Shown piece by piece: positions 8,346 through 16,745 of a DNA stretch of 64,000 nucleotides. Positions within the stretch are counted from its first letter, which is position 1. The number at the start of each line of letters is the position of its first letter. The notes below the pieces were generated by a model. That model made no database searches and was not told where the DNA came from. It was given only the letters and a program-made list of their open reading frames with translations. A program made the position numbers and the translations under genes. The DNA lies in NCBI GenBank assembly GCA_937872475.1, contig CALMSY010000013.1, forward strand, positions 9,948-73,947. The letters are read 5' to 3'. Origin of the DNA: 67-14 sp020438345 (lineage in GTDB: Bacteria > Actinomycetota > Thermoleophilia > Solirubrobacterales > 70-9).

Positions 8346-10036
8346 CGTCCCGCTTCCGGAAGTTCCGCGAGGCCCTTCAGATATTCGATTCCCTGATCTA
8401 CCGTGATCAGACCCGGCTGGTCAAGCACCCTCGCCGTCTCGGTAGCGAAATACCAGCCGCCGGAAAGTACCGTGGCTGCGTCAGCATCGGCGATCAGGTC
8501 GCCATCACCCAGCAGCACGACCCGGTCGGCGAAGGAGGCGGCGAATTCAACGTCGTGGGTGGAGATCAGCACCGCGGCCCCCTGCTCTGCGAGATGCCCG
8601 GCAAGTTCGACGAGCCTGCCTTTCAGCCCGCGGTCCATGCCGCGGGTCGGCTCGTCCAGACAGATCAGACCAGGGACCCCATCGCCTTCGATCCGTCCGG
8701 CCAGGGCGATCGCCAGGGCGAGCCTCTGCCGTTCACCGCCGGAGAGATCTCGCGGATCCCGGTCAGGGGATACCGCAAGCCCGACCGCAGCCAACGCGGC
8801 TTCACCCGAGGGCCCGGAGAGTTCGTCTCCGACCGTTTCCCGAACCAGGAAATCTCCGGGGTTCTGGGTGAGAAGCGCAACCCCGGCCGGGGCTTCGATC
8901 TTTCCCGAAACGGGCTCGAGCAAACCGGCTGCGGTCTTCATGAGAGTGGATTTTCCGGCGCCGTTGCGACCCATAAGGGCAACTTTCTCCCCGGCCCGAA
9001 GCTCAAGGTCCACCCCCCGGAGCACATCAACCGGGCCTTCCCCGGAATCGAGCTCGACCCAGAGCCGCGACGATTTCAGAACGGGTGGACTGTCTCCGCA
9101 GGAAACGGAGGATTCGCAGGCTTCCGGTTCCGGAAGGGGAGCCCCGGCCGCCCCTGGTTCCCTGCCCGGGATTCCAGGCTTCTCATCTGAGAGGTAGCGG
9201 AGAATCTGTCGTGCTTCCCTCACCCCGGCCGGTAACGGCTCGATCCCGGCTGCGGCAAACATCTGCGCTGACGGAGTCGCGAGTTCCGGGCGTCCGGCTA
9301 CCGCCCAGTCAAGGAACTCCCGGGGCGGACCATCGAATTCGAGGCTTCCGGAGTCCATTGCCAGAACCCGGTCGGCTGCGGCGAGACAGCGTTCAAGCCG
9401 GTGTTCCGCCAGGAGTACGGCCACCCCCCACTCTTCGTTCAACCTGCGAAGCAGCCAGATCAACTCGTCCCCCGAGACGGGGTCGAGCTGGGAGGTCGGC
9501 TCGTCGAGCAGGATCAGCGGCGGACGGGTGACCAGGGCGACAGCGAGCGCTACCCGTTGGAGCTCCCCTCCGGACAGCGTTGTCACAGACCGTGAAAGCA
9601 GTTGGGGAATTCCAAGAGCCAGCGCGACTTCCTCGACGGCCCTGGCTCTTTCTGCGGGGTGATCCCCGCGGAAGCGCAGCGGCAGTTCCAGCTCGGCCGC
9701 CACTGTTGTTGAGACGACCTGGGTTTCCGGGTCCTGCGCCACGTAGCCGACCACATCCGCCAGTTCACCAGGACCGTGCTCCCTGATGTCCCTCCCGGCG
9801 ACCATCGCCGTGCCGCTGATCACGCCTCCGTGGAAATGCGGGATCAGACCACAGCAGGCCCTGAGCAACGAGGTCTTGCCGGAACCGGAGCCACCGGCGA
9901 GCACGATGAACTCTCCGGGCTCCACCGCCAGGCTTGCCTCCTGAAGGGCCGGCAAACTGGCACCGGAGTATCGGTAGGTGAGCTCGCTGACCTCGAGCGC
10001 GAACCGGGAGGTTCGCTGGCTGGCTGCCGGACTCAT
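8342..10036 (-). CDS. Fused double ATP-binding subunit of an ECF transporter (EcfA-EcfA')
   Basis: The 564-residue product contains two complete ABC nucleotide-binding domains in tandem. The first has Walker A in GGSGSGKTS, signature LSGGELQRVALA and Walker B LILLDEPTSQLDP. The second has Walker A GRNGAGKST, signature LSGGERQRLALA and Walker B LICLDEPTRGMD. ECF transporters normally use two separate EcfA proteins; fused versions are common in Actinobacteria. It would energise the S component encoded next, through the EcfT scaffold encoded just upstream. Both junctions are 4-bp ATGA overlaps, so the three subunits are translationally coupled. A Pro/Glu-rich linker (about residues 295-320) joins the halves. 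Confidence 0.93.
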   Translation of the reverse strand: MSPAASQRTSRFALEVSELTYRYSGASLPALQEASLAVEPGEFIVLAGGSGSGKTSLLRACCGLIPHFHGGVISGTAMVAGRDIREHGPGELADVVGYVAQDPETQVVSTTVAAELELPLRFRGDHPAERARAVEEVALALGIPQLLSRSVTTLSGGELQRVALAVALVTRPPLILLDEPTSQLDPVSGDELIWLLRRLNEEWGVAVLLAEHRLERCLAAADRVLAMDSGSLEFDGPPREFLDWAVAGRPELATPSAQMFAAAGIEPLPAGVREARQILRYLSDEKPGIPGREPGAAGAPLPEPEACESSVSCGDSPPVLKSSRLWVELDSGEGPVDVLRGVDLELRAGEKVALMGRNGAGKSTLMKTAAGLLEPVSGKIEAPAGVALLTQNPGDFLVRETVGDELSGPSGEAALAAVGLAVSPDRDPRDLSGGERQRLALAIALAGRIEGDGVPGLICLDEPTRGMDRGLKGRLVELAGHLAEQGAAVLISTHDVEFAASFADRVVLLGDGDLIADADAATVLSGGWYFATETARVLDQPGLITVDQGIEYLKGLAELPEAGR

Positions 10037-10911
10037 TTGCCTCTCCCGCGCCAGGTTGTGAAGCCACCACCGACAAGAGCGGCTGCCAGGAGAGGGGCCT
10101 CGTACCCGATCGAATATCCGATCTCGGGATAGGTTTCGAACCTGCCGGAACCGAGAAGCAGTTCGAACGCGGCGAACGCTGAAAGCAACGTGCCGGCCAG
10201 CCAGAAGCGGCGGTTATACCGGGACGGGACCTTCCGGAACCGGACCGGCCCGGGGTTCTGCCCGTAGCCGCGCAGCTCCAGAGTGGCGGCCACATCCACC
10301 GCCCGGTCGAGTGAGCCGGCCAGCAGCCGGTGCGCCATTGCCGCCCGGCCGACCGGCGTTGCTCCAGGCCCGCGCAGCGCAGCTGCCTCGCCGATTCGGG
10401 CGTAATCGGTCGCAGCCAGCGGCACGAGCCGGGAAATGAGGGTTGCGGTCAGAGCGGAGCGTCGGGCAACCCCGTGAACCGCCTGGAGGATCCGGTCGGG
10501 GTCGACACAGGCCGACCAGACTCCGATGACAACCATTGTCCCCAATGCGCGAAGTCCGATCACGCCGCCTGCCGCGATCGCTTCCGCTGTCACGTCAACT
10601 CGTCCCAGGACCGGCCAGTCACCTAGACGGGCAAGAACGGTGGCACCGCGGCTGGTCACAAGTGCGTTGACGATCACCATCGTCAGAGCCAGAAACGCCC
10701 CGAGCTTCAGGGAGAAGTTGACAGCCCGGCCGGCGCCGCAACCGTAGCCCGCGATCGCGGCGCCGATCGTGGCCGCCAAGAGCACCACGGGGTCGGATGA
10801 AAAGAAGCAGAGGACCAGGTAGGCCCCCAGGTACAAGGCCACGGGCCCGGGTGACGCCGACTGCATGGATTCCCGACGGGGGACAAAGGCGATCGGCGAG
10901 AGTTTCTTCAT
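10033..10911 (-). CDS. ECF transporter transmembrane scaffold subunit EcfT
   Basis: The 292-residue membrane protein has several hydrophobic helices (VALYLGAYLVLCFFSSDPVV; FLALTMVIVNALVTS) and the two coupling-helix motifs of EcfT with the conserved Ala-Arg-Gly pattern: EAAALRGPG and ATLELRGYG. These contact the two ATPase domains. The protein joins the ATPases to the substrate-binding S component. The gene sits 5 bp after the DUF4430 lipoprotein gene and overlaps the ATPase gene start by 4 bp. The C-terminal helices beyond the coupling region (FWLAGTLLSAFAAFELLLG) are also hydrophobic. Assignment as the scaffold is secure from motif and context. Confidence 0.9.
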   Translation of the reverse strand: MKKLSPIAFVPRRESMQSASPGPVALYLGAYLVLCFFSSDPVVLLAATIGAAIAGYGCGAGRAVNFSLKLGAFLALTMVIVNALVTSRGATVLARLGDWPVLGRVDVTAEAIAAGGVIGLRALGTMVVIGVWSACVDPDRILQAVHGVARRSALTATLISRLVPLAATDYARIGEAAALRGPGATPVGRAAMAHRLLAGSLDRAVDVAATLELRGYGQNPGPVRFRKVPSRYNRRFWLAGTLLSAFAAFELLLGSGRFETYPEIGYSIGYEAPLLAAALVGGGFTTWRGRGK

Positions 10912-10916
10912 GTGAC

Positions 10917-11882
10917 TCAGGAGGAAGGTAGTGACGAGACATGGCCGTCGCTCACCACGGCTGCGTATCTCCGTTCGAGATCTTCCGGGTTGAGAGCGGC
11001 GGCAGCCATCTGAACAGCATGGTCGGTGCCACCGGTAACCAGCCAGACCGGCGGGTCGTCTGCTCTGCGCATCGCGGCAACCAGTCCGGCCTCCGGGCCG
11101 TAGTCCTGGGCTTCGTCACCCTTCGTATCGAGTCCGATCAGGTCCCAGGCGGGGCCGCGTTCTTCGAGAGGCTGTGACACGGAAGGACCCCCGAACCGCA
11201 CGAACACACCGCTCTTTCCAGGCCCTCGGAGAATCCTTCGCCCTTCCGGTGTCTCAAGGACTTCATTCCAGCTACCGACCCGAATGATCATGTTGCTGGC
11301 CTTCTGCTCCAGATCTACCCCGTCGCCGCGAAGCTGATTCTCGACCATGCGGCAAGCTGCCTGCTCTCCGAGGCAGTCAACCTCCACGCCCCAGTCCCGG
11401 CCGTCGTAACCGGTCGCAAAGGGAGCGGGATATGCACCAACCTGGGCACCCACTTCCATCGCGTCGGTCCAGTCCCGGTAATCCCACCAGACCAGGTCGC
11501 CGGCTCCAACCGAAAACTGGGCCGAACCCCGCTCCGCGACTACTCCGTTCACCGAGAAAAACCAGTCGTAGCTACGACCGCCCGAGCTCTCTCCGGAGAT
11601 ACCGTCCACGGACTGGACGTATTCACCGCCGTATTCGGTGTCGACTTTCGCCTTTTCGTCCAACAGCCTCATCGCTGTGGCCGACTCGTTCACCGGCACT
11701 TCCGGATCGTCAACCAGAACATGTGACCCGTAGTCGCGGGTCACGAGCAGCGCGGCATCACCGGCTTCTTCACCCGGACCGAGACCGCAGCCGGCCACGG
11801 CCAGACCGGCAACCAGGAAGACAGCCACGCCGACGGTCCGGGCAAACATGCCCCCGGACCGTCGGCTGGCTGCACAATCCAT
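10917..11882 (-). CDS. DUF4430 (transcobalamin beta-domain-like) lipoprotein
   Basis: The 321-residue product has a lipoprotein signal with lipobox LAVAGC (Cys about residue 32). A DUF4430-like domain follows (about 40-145): TAMRLLDEKAKVDTEYGGEY, the WFFSVNG strand and GDLVWWDYRDW at its end. DUF4430 is the fold of the C-terminal cobalamin-binding domain of transcobalamin and intrinsic factor. The remaining 170 residues are not recognised; they have two Cys in VDCLGEQAACR, possibly a disulfide. It would be tethered outside the membrane near the barrel of the S-component fusion, so a shared cobalamin site is a reasonable inference. The gene follows the first DUF4430 gene by 11 bp and precedes ecfT by 5 bp. 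Confidence 0.82.
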   Translation of the reverse strand: MDCAASRRSGGMFARTVGVAVFLVAGLAVAGCGLGPGEEAGDAALLVTRDYGSHVLVDDPEVPVNESATAMRLLDEKAKVDTEYGGEYVQSVDGISGESSGGRSYDWFFSVNGVVAERGSAQFSVGAGDLVWWDYRDWTDAMEVGAQVGAYPAPFATGYDGRDWGVEVDCLGEQAACRMVENQLRGDGVDLEQKASNMIIRVGSWNEVLETPEGRRILRGPGKSGVFVRFGGPSVSQPLEERGPAWDLIGLDTKGDEAQDYGPEAGLVAAMRRADDPPVWLVTGGTDHAVQMAAAALNPEDLERRYAAVVSDGHVSSLPSS

Positions 11883-11893
11883 CGTTTGCGTCG

Positions 11894-12619
11894 CTACTTC
11901 TTGATCGTGACCTGAACCCGGTTCGACGGGATCAGGCTGCCCTGGCGGGCGACCAGCCTGGTGTTGGCGTTGATGGTGAGGGTGGTGTAGCCCTGCGCGT
12001 TGGTCAGAGCGCCCCTGGCACCCGAGACCTTCGCTCCTTCAACCACGGACCGTTTGCCCTTGCCGTCGTACTTGAACACGCGAACCTTGACTTTCGCGCC
12101 CTTGCGCACCTTGCCGGGAGCGTTCAGGGCGAGGGTGTCCGGGGTGGTGTCCTCGTATGACTTCGCCAGGTAAAGAAGGATGCTGTCGCCCCTCTTCACC
12201 TTCGTGAGTTCCGCACCGGTCATTGAGTCGGTGTAGTTCTTGCGAAGTACCCACCACTCCTTGTTCTTCGCGGCCACTCCGCCGATTCCGCAGATCGCGA
12301 AGCCGAAGTCTCCGTCGGACAGCTTCAACGGGCGCAGTGCCTTGTACTGGACCGAAGCCTGGTAGAGCAGGCCGAGCGCAGTCGGGCCGCTGACTGAGCG
12401 TGCCGGACCGGGCTTGCCACCCAGGCAATCGGAGTTGGGCTTGATCTTCGCGGTGCCCGACTTCACGGTTCCGTCGAAGAGGATCTGCCCCTTCCAGGTG
12501 ACAACACGCAGATTGGCCGGAACCTTGTCTGCGGCGACAGCCGGCTGGGCCAGGAGGCCGAGCAGCATTGCCAGCCCGAGCAGTAGCCCGAGGGCGGGTG
12601 AGGTGATTCGATTGGTCAT
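11894..12619 (-). CDS. Secreted DUF4430-like protein, first gene behind the cobalamin riboswitch
   Basis: The 241-residue product starts with a signal peptide (ALGLLLGLAMLLGLLAQPAVA). A DUF4430-like domain follows at about residues 30-150 (TALGLLYQASVQYKAL, then CGIGGVAAKNKEWWVLRKNY and GDSILLYLA). The C-terminal 85 residues form a basic Ig/Big-like beta domain (APGKVRKGAKVKVRVF; GYTTLTINANTRLV). Cys pair DC/AICG could form a disulfide. ATG 12619 has a good AAAGGA site. A cobalamin riboswitch and a hairpin precede it, so the protein should be made when cobalamin is scarce. With the lipoprotein and the ECF subunits downstream it probably takes part in corrinoid capture; direct B12 binding is not shown by sequence alone. 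Confidence 0.82.
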   Translation of the reverse strand: MTNRITSPALGLLLGLAMLLGLLAQPAVAADKVPANLRVVTWKGQILFDGTVKSGTAKIKPNSDCLGGKPGPARSVSGPTALGLLYQASVQYKALRPLKLSDGDFGFAICGIGGVAAKNKEWWVLRKNYTDSMTGAELTKVKRGDSILLYLAKSYEDTTPDTLALNAPGKVRKGAKVKVRVFKYDGKGKRSVVEGAKVSGARGALTNAQGYTTLTINANTRLVARQGSLIPSNRVQVTIKK

Positions 12620-12635
12620 TCGTTCCTTTTGTCCG

Positions 12636-12655
12636 GCGGCCTTACGCGAGGCCGC
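12636..12655 (-). promoter_or_regulatory. Hairpin in the riboswitch leader just before the ribosome site
   Basis: A perfect 7-bp stem (GCGGCCT with AGGCCGC, loop CGCGTA on the - strand) ends 16 bases before the ATG at 12619, immediately upstream of the AAAGGA site. It has no U-tract, so it is more likely to act on translation than as an intrinsic terminator. It is a candidate for part of the riboswitch expression platform. Confidence 0.55.
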
Positions 12656-12664
12656 TATTTCGGT

Positions 12665-12850
12665 TGCGCCGAATGGCGCGAAGCCGGCAGGTCTTCGGAC
12701 TCGGACGTTTTCATGTAGGCAGCCTTCCCAGACCTTGGTCCAGTGGCTCGGTGCCTTCAAGGACGTCCCTACCGCTGCGCGTCAGTTCCGGATTCGGACC
12801 GGATTCCCTGACCCCGCTGATGGGGTGCGACCGACTTCACAGGTAATGAT
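12665..12850 (-). promoter_or_regulatory. Cobalamin (B12) riboswitch
   Basis: Read on the - strand, the leader shows the conserved parts of the adenosylcobalamin riboswitch in the right order. These are GGGAATCCGG (12808-12799), AATCCGGAACTGACGCGCAG with the following CGGTA (12795-12771 region), GAGCCACTG (12749-12741), GGGAAGGC (12729-12722) and the B12 box GAAGACCTGCC (12696-12686). A small stem GCGCC-ATTC-GGCGC follows (12679-12666) and could be the P13 element that forms the L5-L13 kissing loop. It lies directly upstream of the secreted DUF4430 gene and so links the whole ECF operon to cobalamin. The exact 5' boundary is approximate. Confidence 0.92.
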
Positions 12851-12918
12851 AGAGCGTCCTGAACTGTCCGGACCTGTCAAGATTGCGAATCCGCTCATTC
12901 GCGACGGATCCCCTCACC

Positions 12919-13641
12919 ATGGACTTCATTCACCAAGTCACAGAACAGTTGCCCCTTGCCCTCGGTCCCAGCTGGCTGGATCCGGATCAGCTGATCCGGA
13001 CTTTCGGCATGCTCGGGGTGCTGGTCATCGTCTTCGTCGAGTCGGGCCTGATGGTCGGATTCTTCCTGCCGGGCGATTCCCTGCTTTTCACTGCCGGACT
13101 CCTTTCTGCCAGTGACGTACTGCCTCCGATCTGGGTGCTACTTATCACTATCCCGATTGCCGCAATCGCCGGTGACCAGTGCGGCTACTGGATCGGACGC
13201 CGCTTTGGCCCGCCTCTTTTCAACCGGCCTGACAGTCGGCTGTTCAAGCGGGAGTATGTGGATCAGACAGCCGCCTTCTTCGAGAAGCACGGTCCTCGGG
13301 CAATCATCCTCGCCCGCTTTGTCCCGATCGTCCGCGCCTTTGTCCCGGTGATGGCCGGCACCTCGAAGATGCATTACCGGACCTTCCTCACCTACGACAT
13401 CGTCGGGGGAATCCTCTGGGGTGCAGGCGTTACGACTCTCGGCTACTTCCTCGGCCAGATCGAGTTCGTCAAGAACAACATCGAGTTAATGCTTATCGCG
13501 ATCGTCCTGGTCTCGGTCGCCCCTGTCCTGTTCGAGATCCGCAAGGCCAGGAAGTCGGCGGAATCCCACCAGAAGCCCGAACCGTTCGAGAATCCGATCG
13601 ACGAAGAGGGCGAACCGATCCACCAGGAAACCCAGGTCTGA
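12919..13641 (+). CDS. DedA family membrane protein
   Basis: The 240-residue product is a SNARE-associated/DedA (VTT domain) protein. It has an N-terminal re-entrant region (VESGLMVGFFLPGDSLLFTA), the family motif FxxRFxPxxRxxxP seen as ILARFVPIVRAFVPVMAG, and later membrane helices (GILWGAGVTTLGYFLG; MLIAIVLVSVAPVLF). A charged cytoplasmic tail follows. DedA proteins affect membrane homeostasis, and some members recycle undecaprenyl phosphate or flip lipids. I chose ATG 12919; a TTG at 12883 in the same frame would add 12 residues and approach the divergent riboswitch promoter. It is divergent from the cobalamin operon and probably unrelated to it. Confidence 0.92.
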   Translation: MDFIHQVTEQLPLALGPSWLDPDQLIRTFGMLGVLVIVFVESGLMVGFFLPGDSLLFTAGLLSASDVLPPIWVLLITIPIAAIAGDQCGYWIGRRFGPPLFNRPDSRLFKREYVDQTAAFFEKHGPRAIILARFVPIVRAFVPVMAGTSKMHYRTFLTYDIVGGILWGAGVTTLGYFLGQIEFVKNNIELMLIAIVLVSVAPVLFEIRKARKSAESHQKPEPFENPIDEEGEPIHQETQV

Positions 13642-13704
13642 GTTAGCGGCCTTGCCTCCGGGCAGCTTTTAGCCTAATCTCTGGTGCTGGAGGCAGGGGG
13701 TTAA

Positions 13705-15285
13705 ATGAACGGTTTCCGAATGGTCTGGTCAGGGTTCGTGGTGCTGATGTCAGCGCTGGCGATAGCGCCTGCCGCAATGGCCCATCAGAGTCCCGCCGGT
13801 TGTACTGGTTCGGCCCCGCGGGTCGAATTCTCCAATCCCCCCGCAGCAGGTGAGGTGTTTCGTGAAGCCGACGGGCACGAATTCACTGTTGCGGTCTCCA
13901 ATGACGCCGAGGGGGCCTGTGACGCCACCCTGGAGTACGTCCGGGCCTCGATTACCGCCGGCGACGGCACATCGAGTGAAGTTCTCACCCTCGCAGTCAA
14001 CCTGGAAGTACCTGCCGGTACCACCCGCTATCTGCTTCCCGCCACCATTGCGAACCTGACCGACTTCGATGACAGCGTCTTCAGGTTCGACATTCGCCTG
14101 ACCTGGCGCGCGCGGGTGCATTCGGGCGCTCAGGATGGGTTCAGCGAGGGGCAGGACGAGATTTCGGTCAACCTGACCCGTCCGAGAGCGAAGCTCGATG
14201 TCAGCGCTGACGCTGTGGTCGGATTCGCACCTTTGACAGTGAATTTCACCTACCGGCTGACCAACATCAGCTCCGCGTCTCCGGTCGATCCGTTCTCTGC
14301 CCCGTCCTTGCTGCCTGGCACGCCGGGAACCCGTGAAGTCGTTACGGACAGCGGTTGTGGGCCCGTCACATATGTATCGGGCGACCTGCCTGGCAGCGAC
14401 CTGGTTTCGCTCGACCCGGCCGGAAGTGGCAGCACAGTGCCGGAGACCTGGGTCTTCACCTGCACAAGGATTTTCGGGCAACCCGGGGTGTTCTCGGGAG
14501 TCGCGAATGCCACTGGCCTCAGTAGCGTGGACGGGCTCCCCTGGCCGACGTTGAGTTCAACGACGGACATCACCGTTCTCAGTCCTGACCTGGTGGTCGA
14601 CAAGACCCACGAAGGCAATTTCATCGCCGGCGACAACGGCACCTACACCTTGCGGGTCTCCAATAGCGGCAACCACCACACAACCGGCAATGTGACTTTG
14701 ATGGACCAACTTCCGGCCGGACTCACAGCCACCGCAATGGCCGGGGCCGGTTGGCAATGTGATCTCGAGCTGCTTTCCTGCGTTCGTTCTGACCCGCTGG
14801 ATTCAGGCAGTTCCTACCCCGATGTGACTCTGAGCGTCAGGGTTTCGGAAAGCCCCCCTGGCGATGTGATCAACACAGCTACGGTCAGCGGAGGTGGAGA
14901 ACCACCGGGGGTCACTAGAAACAACTTTGATCAGGATCCGACCCGGATCCGGACCCCCGGCAAGCCACAGGCCCTGTCCGACAACTGGTTCAATATCCGT
15001 TCAGTCGAGACTAGGCCGGGTGGCAAGGTTCTGATCCGGGTCAGGACCAGAGCTTCCGGGCGCATCGTGGCTGATGATGCCCGCAAGAAGCCGGATCTTC
15101 TTCAACGCTCCAGCCGGAAGACGGCCAAGGCCGGGGTCTTTTCACTTACGGTCAGGGCGAATCGCCGTCTGAAGCGTCGTCTTGTCCGCAATGGCAAACC
15201 GGCCGTCGTTCATCTCAGGATCACGTTTACCCCCCATGGCGGTTTGAGTTCCAGCCGCTCCCGCAAGGTGACATTCCGTCTCTGA
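13705..15285 (+). CDS. Secreted DUF11-repeat surface protein
   Basis: The 526-residue product has a signal peptide (FVVLMSALAIAPAAMAHQ). Beta-rich regions follow, with a clear DUF11 (conserved repeat) domain at about residues 300-400: LVVDKTHEGNFIAGDNGTYT, then VTLMDQLPAGLTATAM. The last 120 residues are Arg/Lys-rich (KTAKAGVFSLTVRANRRLKR) and look like a basic Ig-like domain. A similar module ends several other secreted proteins in this window. DUF11 proteins are usually long extracellular adhesive or structural proteins; no catalytic motif is visible. The ATG follows a purine-rich GGAGGCAGGGGG. It converges with the amine oxidase gene. Confidence 0.8.
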   Translation: MNGFRMVWSGFVVLMSALAIAPAAMAHQSPAGCTGSAPRVEFSNPPAAGEVFREADGHEFTVAVSNDAEGACDATLEYVRASITAGDGTSSEVLTLAVNLEVPAGTTRYLLPATIANLTDFDDSVFRFDIRLTWRARVHSGAQDGFSEGQDEISVNLTRPRAKLDVSADAVVGFAPLTVNFTYRLTNISSASPVDPFSAPSLLPGTPGTREVVTDSGCGPVTYVSGDLPGSDLVSLDPAGSGSTVPETWVFTCTRIFGQPGVFSGVANATGLSSVDGLPWPTLSSTTDITVLSPDLVVDKTHEGNFIAGDNGTYTLRVSNSGNHHTTGNVTLMDQLPAGLTATAMAGAGWQCDLELLSCVRSDPLDSGSSYPDVTLSVRVSESPPGDVINTATVSGGGEPPGVTRNNFDQDPTRIRTPGKPQALSDNWFNIRSVETRPGGKVLIRVRTRASGRIVADDARKKPDLLQRSSRKTAKAGVFSLTVRANRRLKRRLVRNGKPAVVHLRITFTPHGGLSSSRSRKVTFRL

Positions 15286-15303
15286 CCGGGCGAGATTTCG
15301 CGG

Positions 15304-16680
15304 CTAGCTCGCGAATATCCGGTCCAGGGCACCGATCGCGCTGGCCAGGACCTCGCGGTCTTCCCAACCGGCTATGCGCCTCGCGTCCGAGCCTCCGGTG
15401 AAAGTCAACAGAAAAGGCCGACCGGTCACAGGTACCCAGTTCACCCATGCGCCCCAGCGACCGGGAAGGGCCGGATCAATCCACTGGAAGCCTTCGGTTT
15501 CCTGGTCCCAGAATGGTTCCTCGAAAGCCAGCCAGAGTTTGTCGAACAATCCGGCTCCGAGGCTTCGGATAGCGAACGTGATCCGGTCCGGCAGCCCGGG
15601 CGAGAAATCGATGCTCCCTGCCTTGAGAACCCCGATCGGCACGGTGACGATCGCCGCCTCTGCTTCAACATCCTCACCGGCGGCCGAAATGGTCACTCTG
15701 CCGGCGCCCTGTGACACCCGGTCAACATGAAACCCATGACGTATCTCCGACCCACGGGACAATCCTTCGATCAGCTTGGTGTAGGGACCCCCGACGAGTG
15801 CGTCACCGCCACCAAACCAGCCCCCTTCCCAGGTGGCGAGCGCCGCGAGTTGGCCGGGATCGGCTCCGTACTCCTGTGCGATCTCGAATTGAAGGGTCCA
15901 ATCCAGCCCGGGGCCTCTCCTTCGTGGCAGCAGGTCATCAACGGTCATTTGGCGGGCCCCGGGAATCCCCGGGTCGAATGCTCCGATTGATTCCCGGAAC
16001 CGGCGTTCACCCTCAACTGCGAGACGTTGCTGACCGGGCACGGGAAAGTCCAGTTGATAGTGAAAGTCCCGAATCGGCACTTCGTTTTCCTCGGCGAGCC
16101 CGGTTAGCGGGTTGCCTTGCCGGCCATGTATCCACGAAGCGCCAAGTTCGACGTCCGACCCGGCTAGCTCGCCGGATCGCACCCGGCCCCCGACCCGGTC
16201 CGAAGATTCCAGCAGCAGCGGCTCGAGCCCCGCAGACGTCAGTTCCCCGGCGCAGGCGAGCCCACAGGCGCCGGCACCGATCACCGCGACCCGGGCTCCC
16301 CCCGGTAGCTCATCCACGGCCCGGCCGGCGGCTGTTCGTCCGGCTTCGATCGCCCCGTGAACCGTGGCCGGATCGATCCTGGATGTGGCTTCACCGGCGA
16401 ATGCGACGCGCTCAAATGGCTCGGCCAGCATTGCTCGAACCCCGGAACCGTAGGGGGTAGCGGCGAGGTAGGAATATGAGCAGCGGGCCAGTGGGTCCCG
16501 GGACCAGTTTGTCCGCAGGTAGTCAACGGGACGCGGAACCTTGGATTCCGGCAGACCGTCGAGAATGTCGCCTGCACTTTCGCGTCCCCCGCAGGCAGTG
16601 CCGAAACCTCCGAGCCCGAGGAATGCGGCGCCGACGATCGCTGCCCGGCCCAGTTCCCGTCTGGTCATCCCGTCCGTCAC
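15304..16680 (-). CDS. Circularly permuted flavin amine oxidase, Tat-exported
   Basis: The 458-residue product contains all modules of a monoamine/polyamine oxidase in rotated order. After a twin-arginine signal (TRRELGRAAIVGAAFLGLGG, possible lipid Cys about 30), residues 46-122 carry what is normally the C-terminal module (TNWSRDPLARCSYSYLAATP; RVAFAGEATSRIDPATVHGA). The N-terminal FAD-binding motif comes next (VAVIGAGACGLACAGELTSA, RVGGRVRSG), followed by the substrate domain. The chain ends at IGALDRIFAS, where a normal enzyme would continue into the RWSxDPxARGSYS module. It likely oxidises an amine outside the membrane. The GTG at 16680 has a strong GGGGAGG site 8 bases upstream. Earlier in-frame codons run through tRNA antisense and are not coding. 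Confidence 0.85.
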   Translation of the reverse strand: MTDGMTRRELGRAAIVGAAFLGLGGFGTACGGRESAGDILDGLPESKVPRPVDYLRTNWSRDPLARCSYSYLAATPYGSGVRAMLAEPFERVAFAGEATSRIDPATVHGAIEAGRTAAGRAVDELPGGARVAVIGAGACGLACAGELTSAGLEPLLLESSDRVGGRVRSGELAGSDVELGASWIHGRQGNPLTGLAEENEVPIRDFHYQLDFPVPGQQRLAVEGERRFRESIGAFDPGIPGARQMTVDDLLPRRRGPGLDWTLQFEIAQEYGADPGQLAALATWEGGWFGGGDALVGGPYTKLIEGLSRGSEIRHGFHVDRVSQGAGRVTISAAGEDVEAEAAIVTVPIGVLKAGSIDFSPGLPDRITFAIRSLGAGLFDKLWLAFEEPFWDQETEGFQWIDPALPGRWGAWVNWVPVTGRPFLLTFTGGSDARRIAGWEDREVLASAIGALDRIFAS

Positions 16681-16725
16681 AAGGCAATCCTCCCCCATTT
16701 CGTTCCCGAAACCCCGCTGAACGGG

Positions 16726-16745
16726 AAAACCCGCCTTTCGGCGGG
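16726..16745 (-). terminator. Rho-independent terminator on the - strand
   Basis: On the - strand a CCCGCC-GAAA-GGCGGG hairpin with a GNRA tetraloop is followed directly by TTTT. It lies upstream of the amine oxidase start, so it must end a transcript arising between here and about 16930 on the - strand, or shield the amine oxidase from antisense transcription of the tRNA region. Confidence 0.65.
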
